Shown: piece by piece, positions 36,612-50,274 of the stretch
Layout of the letters: every line of letters begins with the position of its first letter
Position numbering within the stretch: the first letter of the stretch is position 1
NCBI GenBank assembly: GCA_024362935.1
Contig: JANCRA010000006.1
Coordinates: 37,751,924 to 37,815,923, forward strand
Direction of reading: 5' to 3'
DNA: 64,000 bases
DNA from: Setophaga petechia
Lineage: Eukaryota; Chordata; Aves; Passeriformes; Parulidae
The notes under the pieces: model-generated
What the model was told of the DNA's origin: nothing
The model's database searches: none
The model's input: only the letters and a program-made list of their open reading frames with translations
Position numbers and translations under genes: made by a program

Positions 36612-39471
36612 GTGGGAAAGTACTGCTTTCTAGCACTTTGCAGGCTGCTAACACAATTGCAGTGCTGTGTAGCAGTTAGCTTTTCAGTGCACTGCAGTAA
36701 GTGTTTCTTGTCACCTACATCTAAGCAAATAGCTTTATCACTCTGTCTAGCAAGGAGAAAACCTTCTTGCTCACTAAACATTTCCTATCATGTTCTAGAA
36801 GTTGCACAGAGGGCTGCAGTGTGTTTTGCAGCAAGAAAAAGAAAGTTGTCTAAGACGCCTTCCTTTCAAGTATTAATGTGAAGGGAAAGGCAAGAGAGTG
36901 GGAAAGTACTGTTTTCTAGCACTTTGAGAGCTGCTAACACAATCCCAGTGCTGTGTACCAATTAACTTGTCACTGCACTGCAGTAAGTGATTCTTGTCAC
37001 CTACGTCTAAGCAAATAGCTTTTTCACTATGTCTCCCAAGGAGAAAACCTTCCTGCTCACTAAACATCTCCTATCGTGTTCTAGAAGTTGCACAGAGGGC
37101 TGCAGTGAGTTCTGTAACAAGAAAAAGAAAGTTGTCTAAGACGCCTTCCTTTCAAGTATTAATGTGAAGGGAAAGGCAAGAGAGTGGGAAAGTACTGTTT
37201 TCTAGCACTTTGCAAGCTGCTAACACAATCGCAGTGCTGTGTAGCAATTAGCTTGTCAGTGCACGGCAGTAAGTGTTTCTTGATACCTACATCTGAGCAA
37301 ATAGCTTTTTCACTATGTCTCGCATGGGGAAAACGTTGCTGCTCACTAAACAACTTCCATCGTGTTGTAGAAGTTGCACAGAGGGCTGCAGTGTGTTTTG
37401 CAAAATATAAAAGAAAGTTGTCTAAGACGCCTTCCTTTCAAGTATTAATGTGAAGGGAAAGGCAAGAGAGTGGGAAAGTACTGTTTTCTAGCACTTTCCA
37501 AGCTGCTGACACAATCGCAGTTTTGTGTAGCAATTAGCTGTTCGGTGCACTGCAGTAAGTGTTTCTTGCCACCTATATCTAAGCAAAAAGCTTTTTCAAT
37601 ATGTCTCGCAAGGAGAAAACCTTCCTGCTCACTAAACATTTCCTATCGTGTTGTAGAAGTTGCACAGAGGGCTGCAGTGTGTTTTGCAGCAAGAAAAAGA
37701 AAGTTGTCTAAGACGCCTTCCTTTCAAGTATTAATGTGAAGGGAAAGACAAGAGAGTGGGAAAGTACTGTTTTCTAGCACTTTGCAAGCTGCTAACACAG
37801 TACTAGTGCTGTGTAGCAGTTAGCTGTTCAGTGCACTGCAGTAAGTGTTTCTTGTCACCTACATCTAAGCAAATAGCTTTTTCACTATGTCTCGCAAGGA
37901 GAAAACCTTCCTGCTCACTAAACAACTTCCATCGTGTTGTAGATGTTGCACAGAGGGCTTCAGAGTGTTCTCTAACAAGAAAAAGAAAGTTGTCTAAGAC
38001 GCCTTCCTTTCAAGTATTAATGTGAATGGAAAGGCGAGAGAGTGGGAAAGTACTGTTTTCTAGCACTTTGCAGGCTGCTAACGCAATTGCAGTGCTGTGT
38101 AGCAGTTAGCTTTTCAGTGCACTGCAGTAAGTGTTTCTTGTCACCTACATCTAAGCAAATAGCTTTATCACTCTGTCTAGCAAGGAGAAAACCTTCTTGC
38201 TCACTAAACATTTCCTATCATGTTCTAGAAGTTGCACAGAGGGCTGCAGTGTGTTTTGCAGCAAGAAAAAGAAAGTTGTCTAAGACGCCTTCCTTTCAAG
38301 TATTAATGTGAAGGGAAAGGCAAGAGAGTGGGAAAGTACTGTTTTCTAGCACTTTGAGAGCTGCTAACACAATCCCAGTGCTGTGTACCAATTAACTTGT
38401 CACTGCACTGCAGTAAGTGTTTCTTGTCACCTACATCTAAGCAAATAGCTTTTTCACTATTTCTCCCAAGGAGAAAACCTTCCTGCTCACTAAACATCTC
38501 CTATCGTGTTCTAGAAGTTGCACAGAGGGCTGCAGTGAGTTCTGTAACAAGAAAAAGAAAGTTGTCTAAGACGCCTTCCTTTCAAGTATTAATGTGTAGG
38601 GAAAGGCAAGAGAGTGGGAAAGTACTGTTTTCTAGCACTTTGCAAGCTGCTAACACAATCGCAGTGCTGTGTAGCAATTAGCTTGTCAGTGCAGGGCAGT
38701 AAGTTTTTCTTGATACCTACATCTGAGCAAATAGCTTTTTCACTATGTCTCGCATGGGGAAAACGTTGCTGCTCACTAAACAACTTCCATCGTGTTGTAG
38801 AAGTTTCACAGAGGGCTGCAGTGTGTTTTGCAAAATATAAAAGAATGTTGTCTAAGACGCCTTCCTTTCAAGTATTAATGTGAAGGGAAAGGCAAGAGAG
38901 TGGGAAAGTACTGTTTTCTAGCACTTTGCAAGCTGCTGACACAATCGCAGTTTTGTGGAGCAATTAGCTGTTCGGTGCACTGCAGTAAGTGTTTCTTGCC
39001 ACCTATATCTAAGCAAAAAGCTTTTTCAATATGTCTCGCAAGGAGAAAACCTTCCTGCTCACTAAACATTTCCTATCGTGTTGTAGAAGTTGCACAGAGG
39101 GCTGCAGTGTGTTTTGCAGCAAGAAAAAGAAAGTTGTCTAAGACGCCTTCCTTTCAAGTATTAATGTGAAGGGAAAGGCAAGAGAGTGGGAAAGTACTGT
39201 TTTCTATCACTTTGAGAGCTGCTAACACAGTACTAGTGCTGTGTAGCAGTTAGCTGTTCAGTGCACTGCAGTAAGTGTTTCTTGTCACCTACATCTAAGC
39301 AAATAGCTTTTTCACTATGTCTCGCAAGGAGAAAACCTTCCTGCTCACTAAACAACTTCCAACGTGTTGTAGATGTTGCACAGAGGGCTTCAGAGTGTTC
39401 TCTAACAAGAAAAAGAAAGTTGTCTAAGACGCCTTCCTTTCAAGTATTAATGTGAATGGAAAGGCGAGAGA
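36612..39471. repeat. Tandem 5-monomer repeat D C A J I, period 1,430 bp
   Basis: Two consecutive copies, 36612-38041 and 38042-39471. They are related but not fresh duplicates. The A monomer differs (SNP set at 37184 versus GTGCAGGGCAG and GTAAGTTTTTC at 38614), and the I monomer left halves differ (CTAGCACTTTGC versus CTATCACTTTGAG). The five-monomer core C A J I D also occurs singly at 24602, 28320, 32610 and 50339, making it one of the most widely spread units in the window. Confidence 0.8.
37470..37755. repeat. Subtype J monomer (example)
   Basis: Marked by GCTGCTGACACAATCGC, CTTGCCACCTATATC, AAAAAGCTTTTTCAATATG and a right half resembling B (GTTGTAGAAG, CAGCAAGAAAAAG). The 8-bp palindrome AAAGCTTT is present. 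Copies at 9168, 20030 and 23744 read GTAGAAATTAG and CACTATG instead, so they form an older or parallel lineage. Confidence 0.8.
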
Positions 39472-42400
39472 GTGGGAAAGTACTGTTTTCTAGCACTTTG
39501 CAGGCTGCTAACACAATTGCAGTGCTGTGTAGCAGTTAGCTTTTCAGTGCACTGCAGTAAGTGTTTCTTGTCACCTACATCTAAGCAAATAGCTTTATCA
39601 CTCTGTCTAGCAAGGAGAAAACCTTCTTGCTCACTAAACATTTCCTATCATGTTCTAGAAGTTGCACAGAGGGCTGCAGTGTGTTTTGCAGCAAGAAGAA
39701 GAAAGTTGTCTAAGACGCCTTCCTTTCAAGTATTAATGTGAAGGGAAAGGCAAGAGAGTGGGAAAGTACTGTTTTCTAGCACTTTGAGAGCTGCTAACAC
39801 AATCCCAGTGCTGTGTACCAATTAACTTGTCACTGCACTGCAGTAAGGGTTTCTTGTCACCTGCATCTAAGCAAATAGCTTTTTCACTATGTCTCGCATG
39901 GAGAAAACCTTCCGGCTCACTAAACATTTCCTATTGTGTTCTAGAAGTTGCACAGAGGGCTGCAGGGTGTTCTGTAACAAGAAAAAAAAGTTGTCTAAGA
40001 CGCCTTCCTTTCAAGTATTAATGTGAAGGGAAAGGCAAGAGAGTGGGAAAGTACTGTTTTCTAGCACTTTGCAAGCTGCTAACACAATCCCAGTTTTGTG
40101 TAGCAATTAGCTTTTCAGTGCACTGCAGTAAGTGTTTCTTGTCACCTACATCTAAGCAAATAGCTTTTTCACTATGTCTCGCAAGGAGAAAACCTTCATG
40201 CTCACTAAACAACTTCCATCGTGTTGTAGAAGTTGCACAGAGGGCTGCAGGGTGTTCTGTAACAAGAAAAAGAAAGTTGTCTAAGACGCCTTCCTTTCAA
40301 GTATTAATGTGAAGGGAAAGGCAAGAGAGTGGGAAAGTACTGTTTTCTAGCACTTTGCAAGCTGCTAACACAATCCCAGTTTTGTGTAACAGTTAGCTGT
40401 TCAGTGCACTGCAGTAAGTGTTTCTTGTCACCTACATCTAAGCAAATAGCTTTTTCACTATATCTCGCAAGGAGAAAACCTTCCTGCTCACTAAACAACT
40501 TCCATCGTGTTGTAGATGTTGCAGAGAGGGCTGCAGAGTTTTTTGACACAAGAAAAAGAAAGTTGTCTAAGATGCCTTCCTTTCAAGTATTAATGTGAAG
40601 GGAAAGGCAAGAGAGTGGGAAAGTACTGTTTTCTATCACTTTGAGAGCTGCTAACACAATCCCAGTGCTGTGTACCAATTAACTTGTCACTGCACTGCAG
40701 TAAGTGTTTCTTGTCACCTACATCTACGCAAATAGCTTTTTCACTCTGTCTCGCAAGGAGAAAACCTTCCTGCTCACTAAACATCTCCTATCGTGTTCTA
40801 GAAGTTGCACAGAGGGCTGCAGTGTGTTCTGTAACAAGAAAAAGAAAGTTGTCTAAGACGCCTTCCTTTCAAGTATTAATGTGAAGGGAAAGGCAAGAGA
40901 GTGGGAAAGTACTCTTTTCTAGCACTTTGCAAGCTGCTAACACAATCCCAGTGCTGTGTAGCAATTAGCTTGTCAGTGCACGGCAGTAAGTGTTTCTTGA
41001 TACCTACATCTGAGCAAATAGCTTTTTCACTTTGTCTCGCAAGGGGAAAACGTTGCTGCTCACTAAACAACTTCCATCGTGTTGTAGAAGTTGCACAGAG
41101 GGCTGCAGTGTGTTTTGCAAAATATAAAACAAAGTTGTCTAAGACGCCTTCCTTTCAAGTATTAATGTGAAGGGAAAGGCAAGAGAGTGGGAAAGTACTG
41201 TTTTCTAGCACTTTGCAGGCTGCTAACACAATCGCAGTGCTGTGTAGCAGTTAGCTTTTCAGTGCACTGCAGTAAGAGTTTCTTGTCACCTACATCTAAG
41301 CAAATAGCTTTATCACTCTGTCTAGCAAGGAGAAAACCTTCTTGCTCACTAAACATTTCCTATCGTGTTCTAGAAGTTGCACAGAGGGCTGCAGTGTGTT
41401 TTGCAGCAAGAAAAAAAAAATTGTCTAAGACGCCTTCCTTTCAAGTATTAATGTGAAGGGAAAGGCAAGAGAGTGGGAAAGTATTGTTTACTAGCACTTT
41501 GAGAGCTGCTAACACAATCCCAGTGCTGTGTACCAATTAACTTGTCACTGCGCTGCAGTAAGGGTTTCTTGTCACCTGCATCTAAGCAAATAGCTTTTTC
41601 ACTATGTTTCGCAAGGAGAAAACCTTCCGGCTCACTAAACATTTCCTATCGTGTTCTAGAAGTTGCACAGAGGGCTGCAGGGTGTTCTGTAACAAGAAAA
41701 AGAAAGTTGTCTAAGACGCCTTCCTTTCAAGTATTAATGTGAAGGGAAAGGCAAGAGAGTGGGAAAGTACTGTTTTCTAGCACTTTGCAGGCTGCTAACA
41801 CAATCGCAGTCCTGTGTAACAGTTAGCTGTTCAGTGCACTGCAGTAAGTGTTTCTTGTCACCTACATCTAAGCAAATAGCTTTATCACTATATCTCGCAA
41901 GGAGAAAACCTTCTTGCTCACTAAACATCTCCTATCGTGTTCTAGGAGTTGCACAGAGGGCTGCAGTGTGTTCTGTAACAAGAAAAAGAAAGTTGTCTAA
42001 GACGCCTTCCTTTCAAGTATTAATGTGAAGGGAAAGGCAAGAGAGTGGGAAAGTACTGTTTTCTAGCACTTTGCAAGCTGCTAACACAATCGCAGTGCTG
42101 TGTAGCAATTAGCTTGTCAGTGCACGGCAGTAAGTGTTTCTTGATACCTACATCTGAGCAAATAGCTTTTTGACTTTGTCTCGCAAGGGGAAAACGTTGC
42201 TGCTCACTAAACAACTTCCATCGTGTTGTAGAAGTTGCACAGAGGGCTGCAGTGTGTTTTGCAGCAAGAAAAAGAAAGTTGTCTAAGACGCCTTCCTTTC
42301 AAGTATTAATGTGAAGGGAAAGGCAAGAGAGTGGGAAAGTACTGTTTTCTAGCACTTTGCAAGCTGCTAACACAATCCCAGTGCTGTGTAGCAATTAGCT

Positions 42401-42555
42401 GTTCAGTGCACTGCAGTAAGTGTTTCTTGTCACCTATATCTCAGCAAAAAGCTTTATCACGATGTCTCGCAAGGAGAAAACCTTCCTGCTCACTAAACAT
42501 TTCCTATCGTGTTCTAGAAGTTGCACAGAGGGCTGCAGTGTGTTTTGCAGCAAGG

Positions 42556-45500
42556 AAAAGAAAGTTGTCTAAGACGCCTTCCTTTCAAGTATTAATGTGA
42601 AGGGAAAGGCAAGAGAGTGGGAAAGTACTGTTTTCTATCACTTTGAGAGCTGCTAACACAATCCCAGTGCTGTGTACCAATTAACTTGTCACTGCACTGC
42701 AGTAAGTGTTTCTTGTCACCTACATCTAAGCAAATAGCTTTTTCACTATGTCTCGCAAGGAGAAAACCTTCCTGCTCACTAAACATCTCCTATCGTGTTC
42801 TAGAAGTTGCACAGAGGGCTGCAGTGAGTTCTGTAACAAGAAAAAGAAAGTTGTCTAAGACGCCTTCCTTTCAAGTATTAATGTGTAGGGAAAGGCAAGA
42901 GAGTGGGAAAGTACTGTTTTCTAGCACTTTGCAAGCTGCTAACACAATCCCAGTGCTGTGTAGCAATTAGCTTGTCAGTGCACGGCAGTAAGTGTTTCTT
43001 GATACCTACATCTGAGCAAATAGCTTTTTCACTTTGTCTCGCAAGGGGAAAACGTTGCTGATCACTAAACAACTTCCATCGTGTTGTAGAAGTTGCACAG
43101 AGGGCTGCAGTGTGTTTTGCAAAATATAAAACAAAGTTGTCTAAGACGCCTTCCTTTCAAGTATTAATGTGAAGGGAAAGGCAAGAGAGTGGGAAAGTAC
43201 TGTTTTCTAGCACTTTGCAGGCTGCTAACACAATCGCAGTGCTGTGTAGCAGTTAGCTTTTCGGTGCACTGCAGTAAGAGTTTCTTGTCACCTACATCTA
43301 AGCAAATAGCTTTATCACTCTGTCTAGCAAGGAGAAAACCTTCTTGCTCACTAAACATTTCCTATCGTGTTCTAGAAGTTGCACAGAGGGCTGCAGTGTG
43401 TTTTGCAGCAAGAAAAAGAAAGTTGTCTAAGACGCCTTCCTTTCAAGTATTAATGTGAAGGGAAAGGCAAGAGAGTGGGAAAGTATTGTTTACTAGCACT
43501 TTGAGAGCTGCTAACACAATCCCAGTGCTGTGTACCAATTAACTTGTCACTGCGCTGCAGTAAGGGTTTCTTGTCACCTGCATCTAAGCAAATAGCTTTT
43601 TCACTATGTTTCGCAAGGAGAAAACCTTCCGGCTCACTAAACATTTCCTATCGTGTTCTAGAAGTTGCACAGAGGGCTGCAGGGTGTTCTGTAACAAGAA
43701 AAAGAAAGTTGTCTAAGACGCCTTCCTTTCAAGTATTAATGTGAAGGGAAAGGCAAGAGAGTGGGAAAGTACTGTTTTCTAGCACTTTGCAGGCTGCTAA
43801 CACAATCGCAGTCCTGTGTAACAGTTAGCTGTTCAGTGCACTGCAGTAAGTGTTTCTTGTCACCTACATCTAAGCAAATAGCTTTTTCACTATATCTCGC
43901 AAGGAGAAAACCTTCTTGCTCACTAAACATCTCCTATCGTGTTCTAGGAGTTGCACAGAGGGCTGCAGTGTGTTCTGTAACAAGAAAAAGAAAGTTGTCT
44001 AAGACGCCTTCCTTTCAAGTATTAATGTGAAGGGAAAGGCAAGAGAGTGGGAAAGTACTGTTTTCTAGCACTTTGCAAGCTCCTAACACAATCCCAGTTC
44101 TGTGTAGCAATTAGCTGTTCAGTCCACTGCAGTAAGTGTTTCTTGTCACCTACATCTAAGCAAATAGCTTTTTCACTATGTCTCGCAAGGGGAAAACGTT
44201 GCTGCTCACTAAACAACTTCCATCGTGTTGTAGAAGTTGCACAGAGGGCTGCAGTGTGTTTTGCAGCAAGAAAAAGAAAGTTGTCTAAGACGCCTTCCTT
44301 TCAAGTATTAATGTGTAGGGAAAGGCAAGAGAGTGGGGAAGTACTGTTTTCTAGCACTTTGCAAGCTGCTAACACAATCGCAGTGCTGTGTAGCAATTAG
44401 CTTGTCAGTGCACGGCAGTAAGTTTTTCTTGATACCTACATCTGAGCAAATAGCTTTTTCACTATGTCTCCCATGGGGAAAACGTTGCTGCTCACTAAAC
44501 AACTTCCATCGTGTTGTAGAAGTTGCACAGAGGGCTGCAGTGTGTTTTGCAAAATATAAAAGAAAGTTGTCTAAGACGCCTTCCTTTCAAGTATTAATGT
44601 GAAGGGAAAGGCAAGAGAGTGGGAAAGTACTGTTTTCTAGCACTTTCCAAGCTGCTGACACAATCGCAGTTTTGTGTAGCAATTAGCTGTTCGGTGCACT
44701 GCAGTAAGTGTTTCTTGCCACCTATATCTAAGCAAAAAGCTTTTTCAATATGTCTCGCAAGGAGAAAACCTTCCTGCTCACTAAACAGCTTCCATCGTGT
44801 TGTAGATATTGCAGAGAGGGCTGCAGAGTTTTTTGACACAAGAAAAAGAAAGTTGTCTAAGATGCCTTCCTTTCAAGTATTAATGTGAAGGGAAAGGCAA
44901 GAGAGTGGGAAAGTACTGTTTTCTATCACTTTGAGAGCTGCTAACACAATCCCAGTGCTGTGTACCAATTAACTTGTCACTGCACTGCAGTAAGTGTTTC
45001 TTGTCACCTACATCTAAGCAAATAGCTTTTTCACTATGTCTCCCAAGGAGAAAACCTTCCTGCTCACTAAACATCTCCTATCGTGTTCTAGAAGTTGCAC
45101 AGAGGGCTGCAGTGTGTTCTGTAACAAGAAAAAGAAAGTTGTCTAAGACGCCTTCCTTTCAAGTATTAATGTGAAGGGAAAGGCAAGAGAGTGGGAAAGT
45201 ACTGTTTTCTAGCACTTTGCAAGCTGCTAACACAATCGCAGTGCTGTGTAGCAATTAGCTTGTCAGTGCACGGCAGTAAGTGTTTCTTGATACCTACATC
45301 TGAGCAAATAGCTTTTTCACTTTGTCTCGCAAGGGGAAAACGTTGCTGCTCACTAAACAACTTCCATCGTGTTGTAGAAGTTGCACAGAGGGCTGCAGTG
45401 TGTTTTGCAAAATATAAAACAAAGTTGTCTAAGACGCCTTCCTTTCAAGTATTAATGTGAAGGGAAAGGCAAGAGAGTGGGAAAGTACTGTTTTCTAGCA

Positions 45501-48500
45501 CTTTGCAGGCTGCTAACACAATCGCAGTTCTGTGTAGCAGTTAGCTTTTCAGTGCACTGCAGTAAGAGTTTCTTGTCACCTACATCTAAGCAAATAGCTT
45601 TATCACTCTGTCTAGCAAGGAGAAAACCTTCTTGCTCACTAAACATTTCCTATCGTGTCCTAGAAGTTGCACAGAGGGCTGCAGTGTGTTTTGCAGCAAG
45701 AAAAAAAAAATTGTCTAAGACGCCTTCCTTTCAAGTATTAATGTGAAGGGAAAGGCAAGAGAGTGGGAAAGTATTGTTTACTAGCACTTTGAGAGCTGCT
45801 AACACAATCCCAGTGCTGTGTACCAATTAACTTGTCACTGCGCTGCAGTAAGGGTTTCTTGTCACCTGCATCTAAGCAAATAGCTTTTTCACTATGTTTC
45901 GCAAGGAGAAAACCTTCCGGCTCACTAAACATTTCCTATCGTGTTCTAGAAGTTGCACAGAGGGCTGCAGGGTGTTCTGTAACAAGAAAAAGAAAGTTGT
46001 CTAAGACGCCTTCCTTTCAAGTATTAATGTGAAGGGAAAGGCAAGAGAGTGGGAAAGTACTGTTTTCTAGCACTTTGCAGGCTGCTAACACAATCGCAGT
46101 CCTGTGTAACAGTTAGCTGTTCAGTGCACTGCAGTAAGTGTTTCTTGTCACCTACATCTAAGCAAATAGCTTTATCACTATATCTCGCAAGGAGAAAACC
46201 TTCTTGCTCACTAAACATCTCCTATCGTGTTCTAGGAGTTGCACAGAGGGCTGCAGTGTGTTCTGTAACAAGAAAAAGAAAGTTGTCTAAGACGCCTTCC
46301 TTTCAAGTATTAATGTGAAGGGAAAGGCAAGAGAGTGGGAAAGTACTGTTTTCTAGCACTTTGCAAGCTGCTAACACAATCGCAGTGCTGTGTAGCAATT
46401 AGCTTGTCAGTGCACGGCAGTAAGTGTTTCTTGATACCTACATCTGAGCAAATAGCTTTTTGACTTTGTCTCGCAAGGGGAAAACGTTGCTGCTCACTAA
46501 ACAACTTCCATCGTGTTGTAGAAGTTGCACAGAGGGCTGCAGTGTGTTTTGCAGCAAGAAAAAGAAAGTTGTCTAAGACGCCTTCCTTTCAAGTATTAAT
46601 GTGAAGGGAAAGGCAAGAGAGTGGGAAAGTACTGTTTTCTAGCACTTTGCAAGCTGCTAACACAATCCCAGTGCTGTGTAGCAATTAGCTGTTCAGTGCA
46701 CTGCAGTAAGTGTTTCTTGTCACCTATATCTCAGCAAAAAGCTTTATCACGATGTCTCGCAAGGAGAAAACCTTCCTGCTCACTAAACATTTCCTATCTT
46801 GTTCTAGAAGTTGCACAGAGGGCTGCAGTGTGTTTTGCAGCAAGAAAAAGAAAGTTGTCTAAGACGCCTTCCTTTCAAGTATTAATGTGAAGGGAAAGGC
46901 AAGAGAGTGGGAAAGTACTGTTTTCTATCACTTTGAGAGCTGCTAACACAATCCCAGTGCTGTGTACCAATTAACTTGTCACTGCACTGCAGTAAGTGTT
47001 TCTTGTCACCTACATCTAAGCAAATAGCTTTTTCACTATGTCTCCCAAGGAGAAAACCTTCCTGCTCACTAAACATCTCCTATCGTGTTCTAGAAGTTGC
47101 ACAGAGGGCTGCAGTGAGTTCTGTAACAAGAAAAAGAAAGTTGTCTAAGACGCCTTCCTTTCAAGTATTAATGTGAAGGGAAAGGCAAGAGAGTGGGAAA
47201 GTACTGTTTTCTAGCACTTTGCAAGCTGCTAACACAATCGCAGTGCTGTGTAGCAATTAGCTTGTCAGTGCACGGCAGTAAGTGTTTCTTGATACCTACA
47301 TCTGAGCAAATAGCTTTTTCACTATGTCTCGCATGGGGAAAACGTTGCTGCTCACTAAACAACTTCCATCGTGTTGTAGAAGTTGCACAGAGGGCTGCAG
47401 TGTGTTTTGCAAAATATAAAACAAAGTTGTCTAAGACGCCTTCCTTTCAAGTATTAATGTGAAGGGAAAGGCAAGAGAGTGGGAAAGTACTGTTTTCTAG
47501 CACTTTGCAGGCTGCTAACACAATCGCAGTGCTGTGTAGCAGTTAGCTTTTCAGTGCACTGCAGTAAGAGTTTCTTGTCACCTACATCTAAGCAAATAGC
47601 TTTATCACTCTGTCTAGCAAGGAGAAAACCTTCTTGCTCACTAAACATTTCCTATCGTGTTCTAGAAGTTGCACAGAGGGCTGCAGTGTGTTTTGCAGCA
47701 AGAAAAAGAAAGTTGTCTAAGACGCCTTCCTTTCAAGTATTAATGTGAAGGGAAAGGCAAGAGAGTGGGAAAGTATTGTTTACTAGCACTTTGAGAGCTG
47801 CTAACACAATCCCAGTGCTGTGTACCAATTAACTTGTCACTGCGCTGCAGTAAGGGTTTCTTGTCACCTGCATCTAAGCAAATAGCTTTTTCACTATGTT
47901 TCGCAAGGAGAAAACCTTCCGGCTCACTAAACATTTCCTATCGTGTTCTAGAAGTTGCACAGAGGGCTGCAGGGTGTTCTGTAACAAGAAAAAGAAAGTT
48001 GTCTAAGACGCCTTCCTTTCAAGTATTAATGTGAAGGGAAAGGCAAGAGAGTGGGAAAGTACTGTTTTCTAGCACTTTGCAGGCTGCTAACACAATCGCA
48101 GTCCTGTGTAACAGTTAGCTGTTCAGTGCACTGCAGTAAGTGTTTCTTGTCACCTACATCTAAGCAAATAGCTTTTTCACTATATCTCGCAAGGAGAAAA
48201 CCTTCTTGCTCACTAAACATCTCCTATCGTGTTCTAGGAGTTGCACAGAGGGCTGCAGTGTGTTCTGTAACAAGAAAAAGAAAGTTGTCTAAGACGCCTT
48301 CCTTTCAAGTATTAATGTGAAGGGAAAGGCAAGAGAGTGGGAAAGTACTGTTTTCTAGCACTTTGCAAGCTCCTAACACAATCCCAGTTCTGTGTAGCAA
48401 TTAGCTGTTCAGTCCACTGCAGTAAGTGTTTCTTGTCACCTACATCTAAGCAAATAGCTTTTTCACTATGTCTCGCAAGGGGAAAACGTTGCTGCTCACT

Positions 48501-50274
48501 AAACAACTTCCATCGTGTTGTAGAAGTTGCACAGAGGGCTGCAGTGTGTTTTGCAGCAAGAAAAAGAAAGTTGTCTAAGACGCCTTCCTTTCAAGTATTA
48601 ATGTGAAGGGAAAGGCAAGAGAGTGGGAAAGTACTGTTTTCTAGCACTTTGCAAGCTGCTAACACAATCCCAGTGCTGTGTAGCAATTAGCTGTTCAGTG
48701 CACTGCAGTAAGTGTTTCTTGTCACCTATATCTCAGCAAAAAGCTTTATCACGATGTCTCGCAAGGAGAAAACCTTCCTGCTCACTAAACATTTCCTATC
48801 GTGTTCTAGAAGTTGCACAGAGGGCTGCAGTGTGTTTTGCAGCAAGAAAAAGAAAGTTGTCTAAGACGCCTTCCTTTCAAGTATTAATGTGAAGGGAAAG
48901 GCAAGAGAGTGGGAAAGTACTGTTTTCTATCACTTTGAGAGCTGCTAACACAATCCCAGTGCTGTGTACCAATTAACTTGTCACTGCACTGCAGTAAGTG
49001 TTTCTTGTCACCTACATCTAAGCAAATAGCTTTTTCACTATGTCTCCCAAGGAGAAAACCTTCCTGCTCACTAAACATCTCCTATCGTGTTCTAGAAGTT
49101 GCACAGAGGGCTGCAGTGAGTTCTGTAACAAGAAAAAGAAAGTTGTCTAAGACGCCTTCCTTTCAAGTATTAATGTGAAGGGAAAGGCAAGAGAGTGGGA
49201 AAGTACTGTTTTCTAGCACTTTGGAAGCTGCTAACACAATCGCAGTGCTGTGTAGCAATTAGCTTGCCAGTGCACGGCAGTAAGTGTTTCTTGATACCTA
49301 CATCTGAGCAAATAGCTTTTTCACTATGTCTCGCATGGGGAAAACGTTGCTGCTCACTAAACAACTTCCATCGTGTTGTAGAAGTTGCACAGAGGGCTGC
49401 AGTGTGTTTTGCAAAATATAAAAGAAAGTTGTCTAAGACGCCTTCCTTTCAAGTATTAATGTGAAGGGAAAGGCAAGAGAGTGGGAAAGTACTGTTTTCT
49501 AGCACTTTGCAAGCTGCTGACACAATCGCAGTTTTGTGTAGCAATTAGCTGTTCGGTGCACTGCAGTAAGTGTTTCTTGCCACCTATATCTAAGCAAAAA
49601 GCTTTTTCAATATGTCTCGCAAGGAGAAAACCTTCCTGCTCACTAAACATTTCCTATCGTGTTGTAGAAGTTGCACAGAGGGCTGCAGTGTGTTTTGCAG
49701 CAAGAAAAAGAAAGTTGTCTAAGACGCCTTCCTTTCAAGTATTAATGTGAAGGGAAAGACAAGAGAGTGGGAAAGTACTGTTTTCTAGCACTTTGCAAGC
49801 TGCTAACACAGTACTAGTGCTGTGTAGCAGTTAGCTGTTCAGTGCACTGCAGTAAGTGTTTCTTGTCACCTACATCTAAGCAAATAGCTTTTTCACTATG
49901 TCTCGCAAGGAGAAAACCTTCCTGCTCACTAAACAACTTCCATCGTGTTGTAGATGTTGCACAGAGGGCTTCAGAGTGTTCTCTAACAAGAAAAAGAAAG
50001 TTGTCTAAGACGCCTTCCTTTCAAGTATTAATGTGAATGGAAAGGCGAGAGAGTGGGAAAGTACTGTTTTCTAGCACTTTGCAGGCTGCTAACACAATTG
50101 CAGTGCTGTGTAGCAGTTAGCTTTTCAGTGCACTGCAGTAAGTGTTTCTTGTCACCTACATCTAAGCAAATAGCTTTATCACTCTGTCTAGCAAGGAGAA
50201 AACCTTCTTGCTCACTAAACATTTCCTATCATGTTCTAGAAGTTGCACAGAGGGCTGCAGTGTGTTTTGCAGCA
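42556..50274. repeat. Long duplicated block, short copy (7,719 bp)
   Basis: Matches 54280-64000 with one 2,002-bp length difference. Order from 42617: C A E F G H/A A J/I C A E F G A B C A E F G H/A B C A J I D. The left edge is set by 42555 G versus 54279 A, inside a monomer tail. The match is still running where the window ends, so the true length is unknown. Shared rare markers include GCTGATCAC near 43068/54782, CCTATCTTGTTC near 46792/58516, and CTTTGGAAGC with CTTGCCAGTG near 49220/62946. Confidence 0.9.
44619..44904. repeat. J/I hybrid monomer
   Basis: Left half J (GCTGCTGACAC, TTGCCACC, TTCAATATG), right half of the older I type (GTAGATATTGCAGAGAGG, TTTTTTGACAC, GATGCC). J is normally followed by a separate I monomer, but here the next monomer is C. 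Loss of one monomer length by exchange between J and I explains it. The same hybrid is at 56343 in the long copy of the block. Confidence 0.8.

Larger units (their letters stand above)
36597..42555. repeat. Mixed segment: tandem 5-monomer repeat, then F K G, then a 7-monomer block
   Basis: Order from 36612: D C A J I, D C A J I, D F K G C A E F G A B. The D at 36612 has the older ACTGCTTTCTAG form shared with 875, 6023 and 16885. The monomer at 39758 is 285 bp because AAGAAAAAGAAAG has become AAGAAAAAAAAG. 40615-42616 is one copy of the 7-monomer block C A E F G A B, which is also at 29750, 34040, 44905, 56629 and 58631. Confidence 0.8.
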
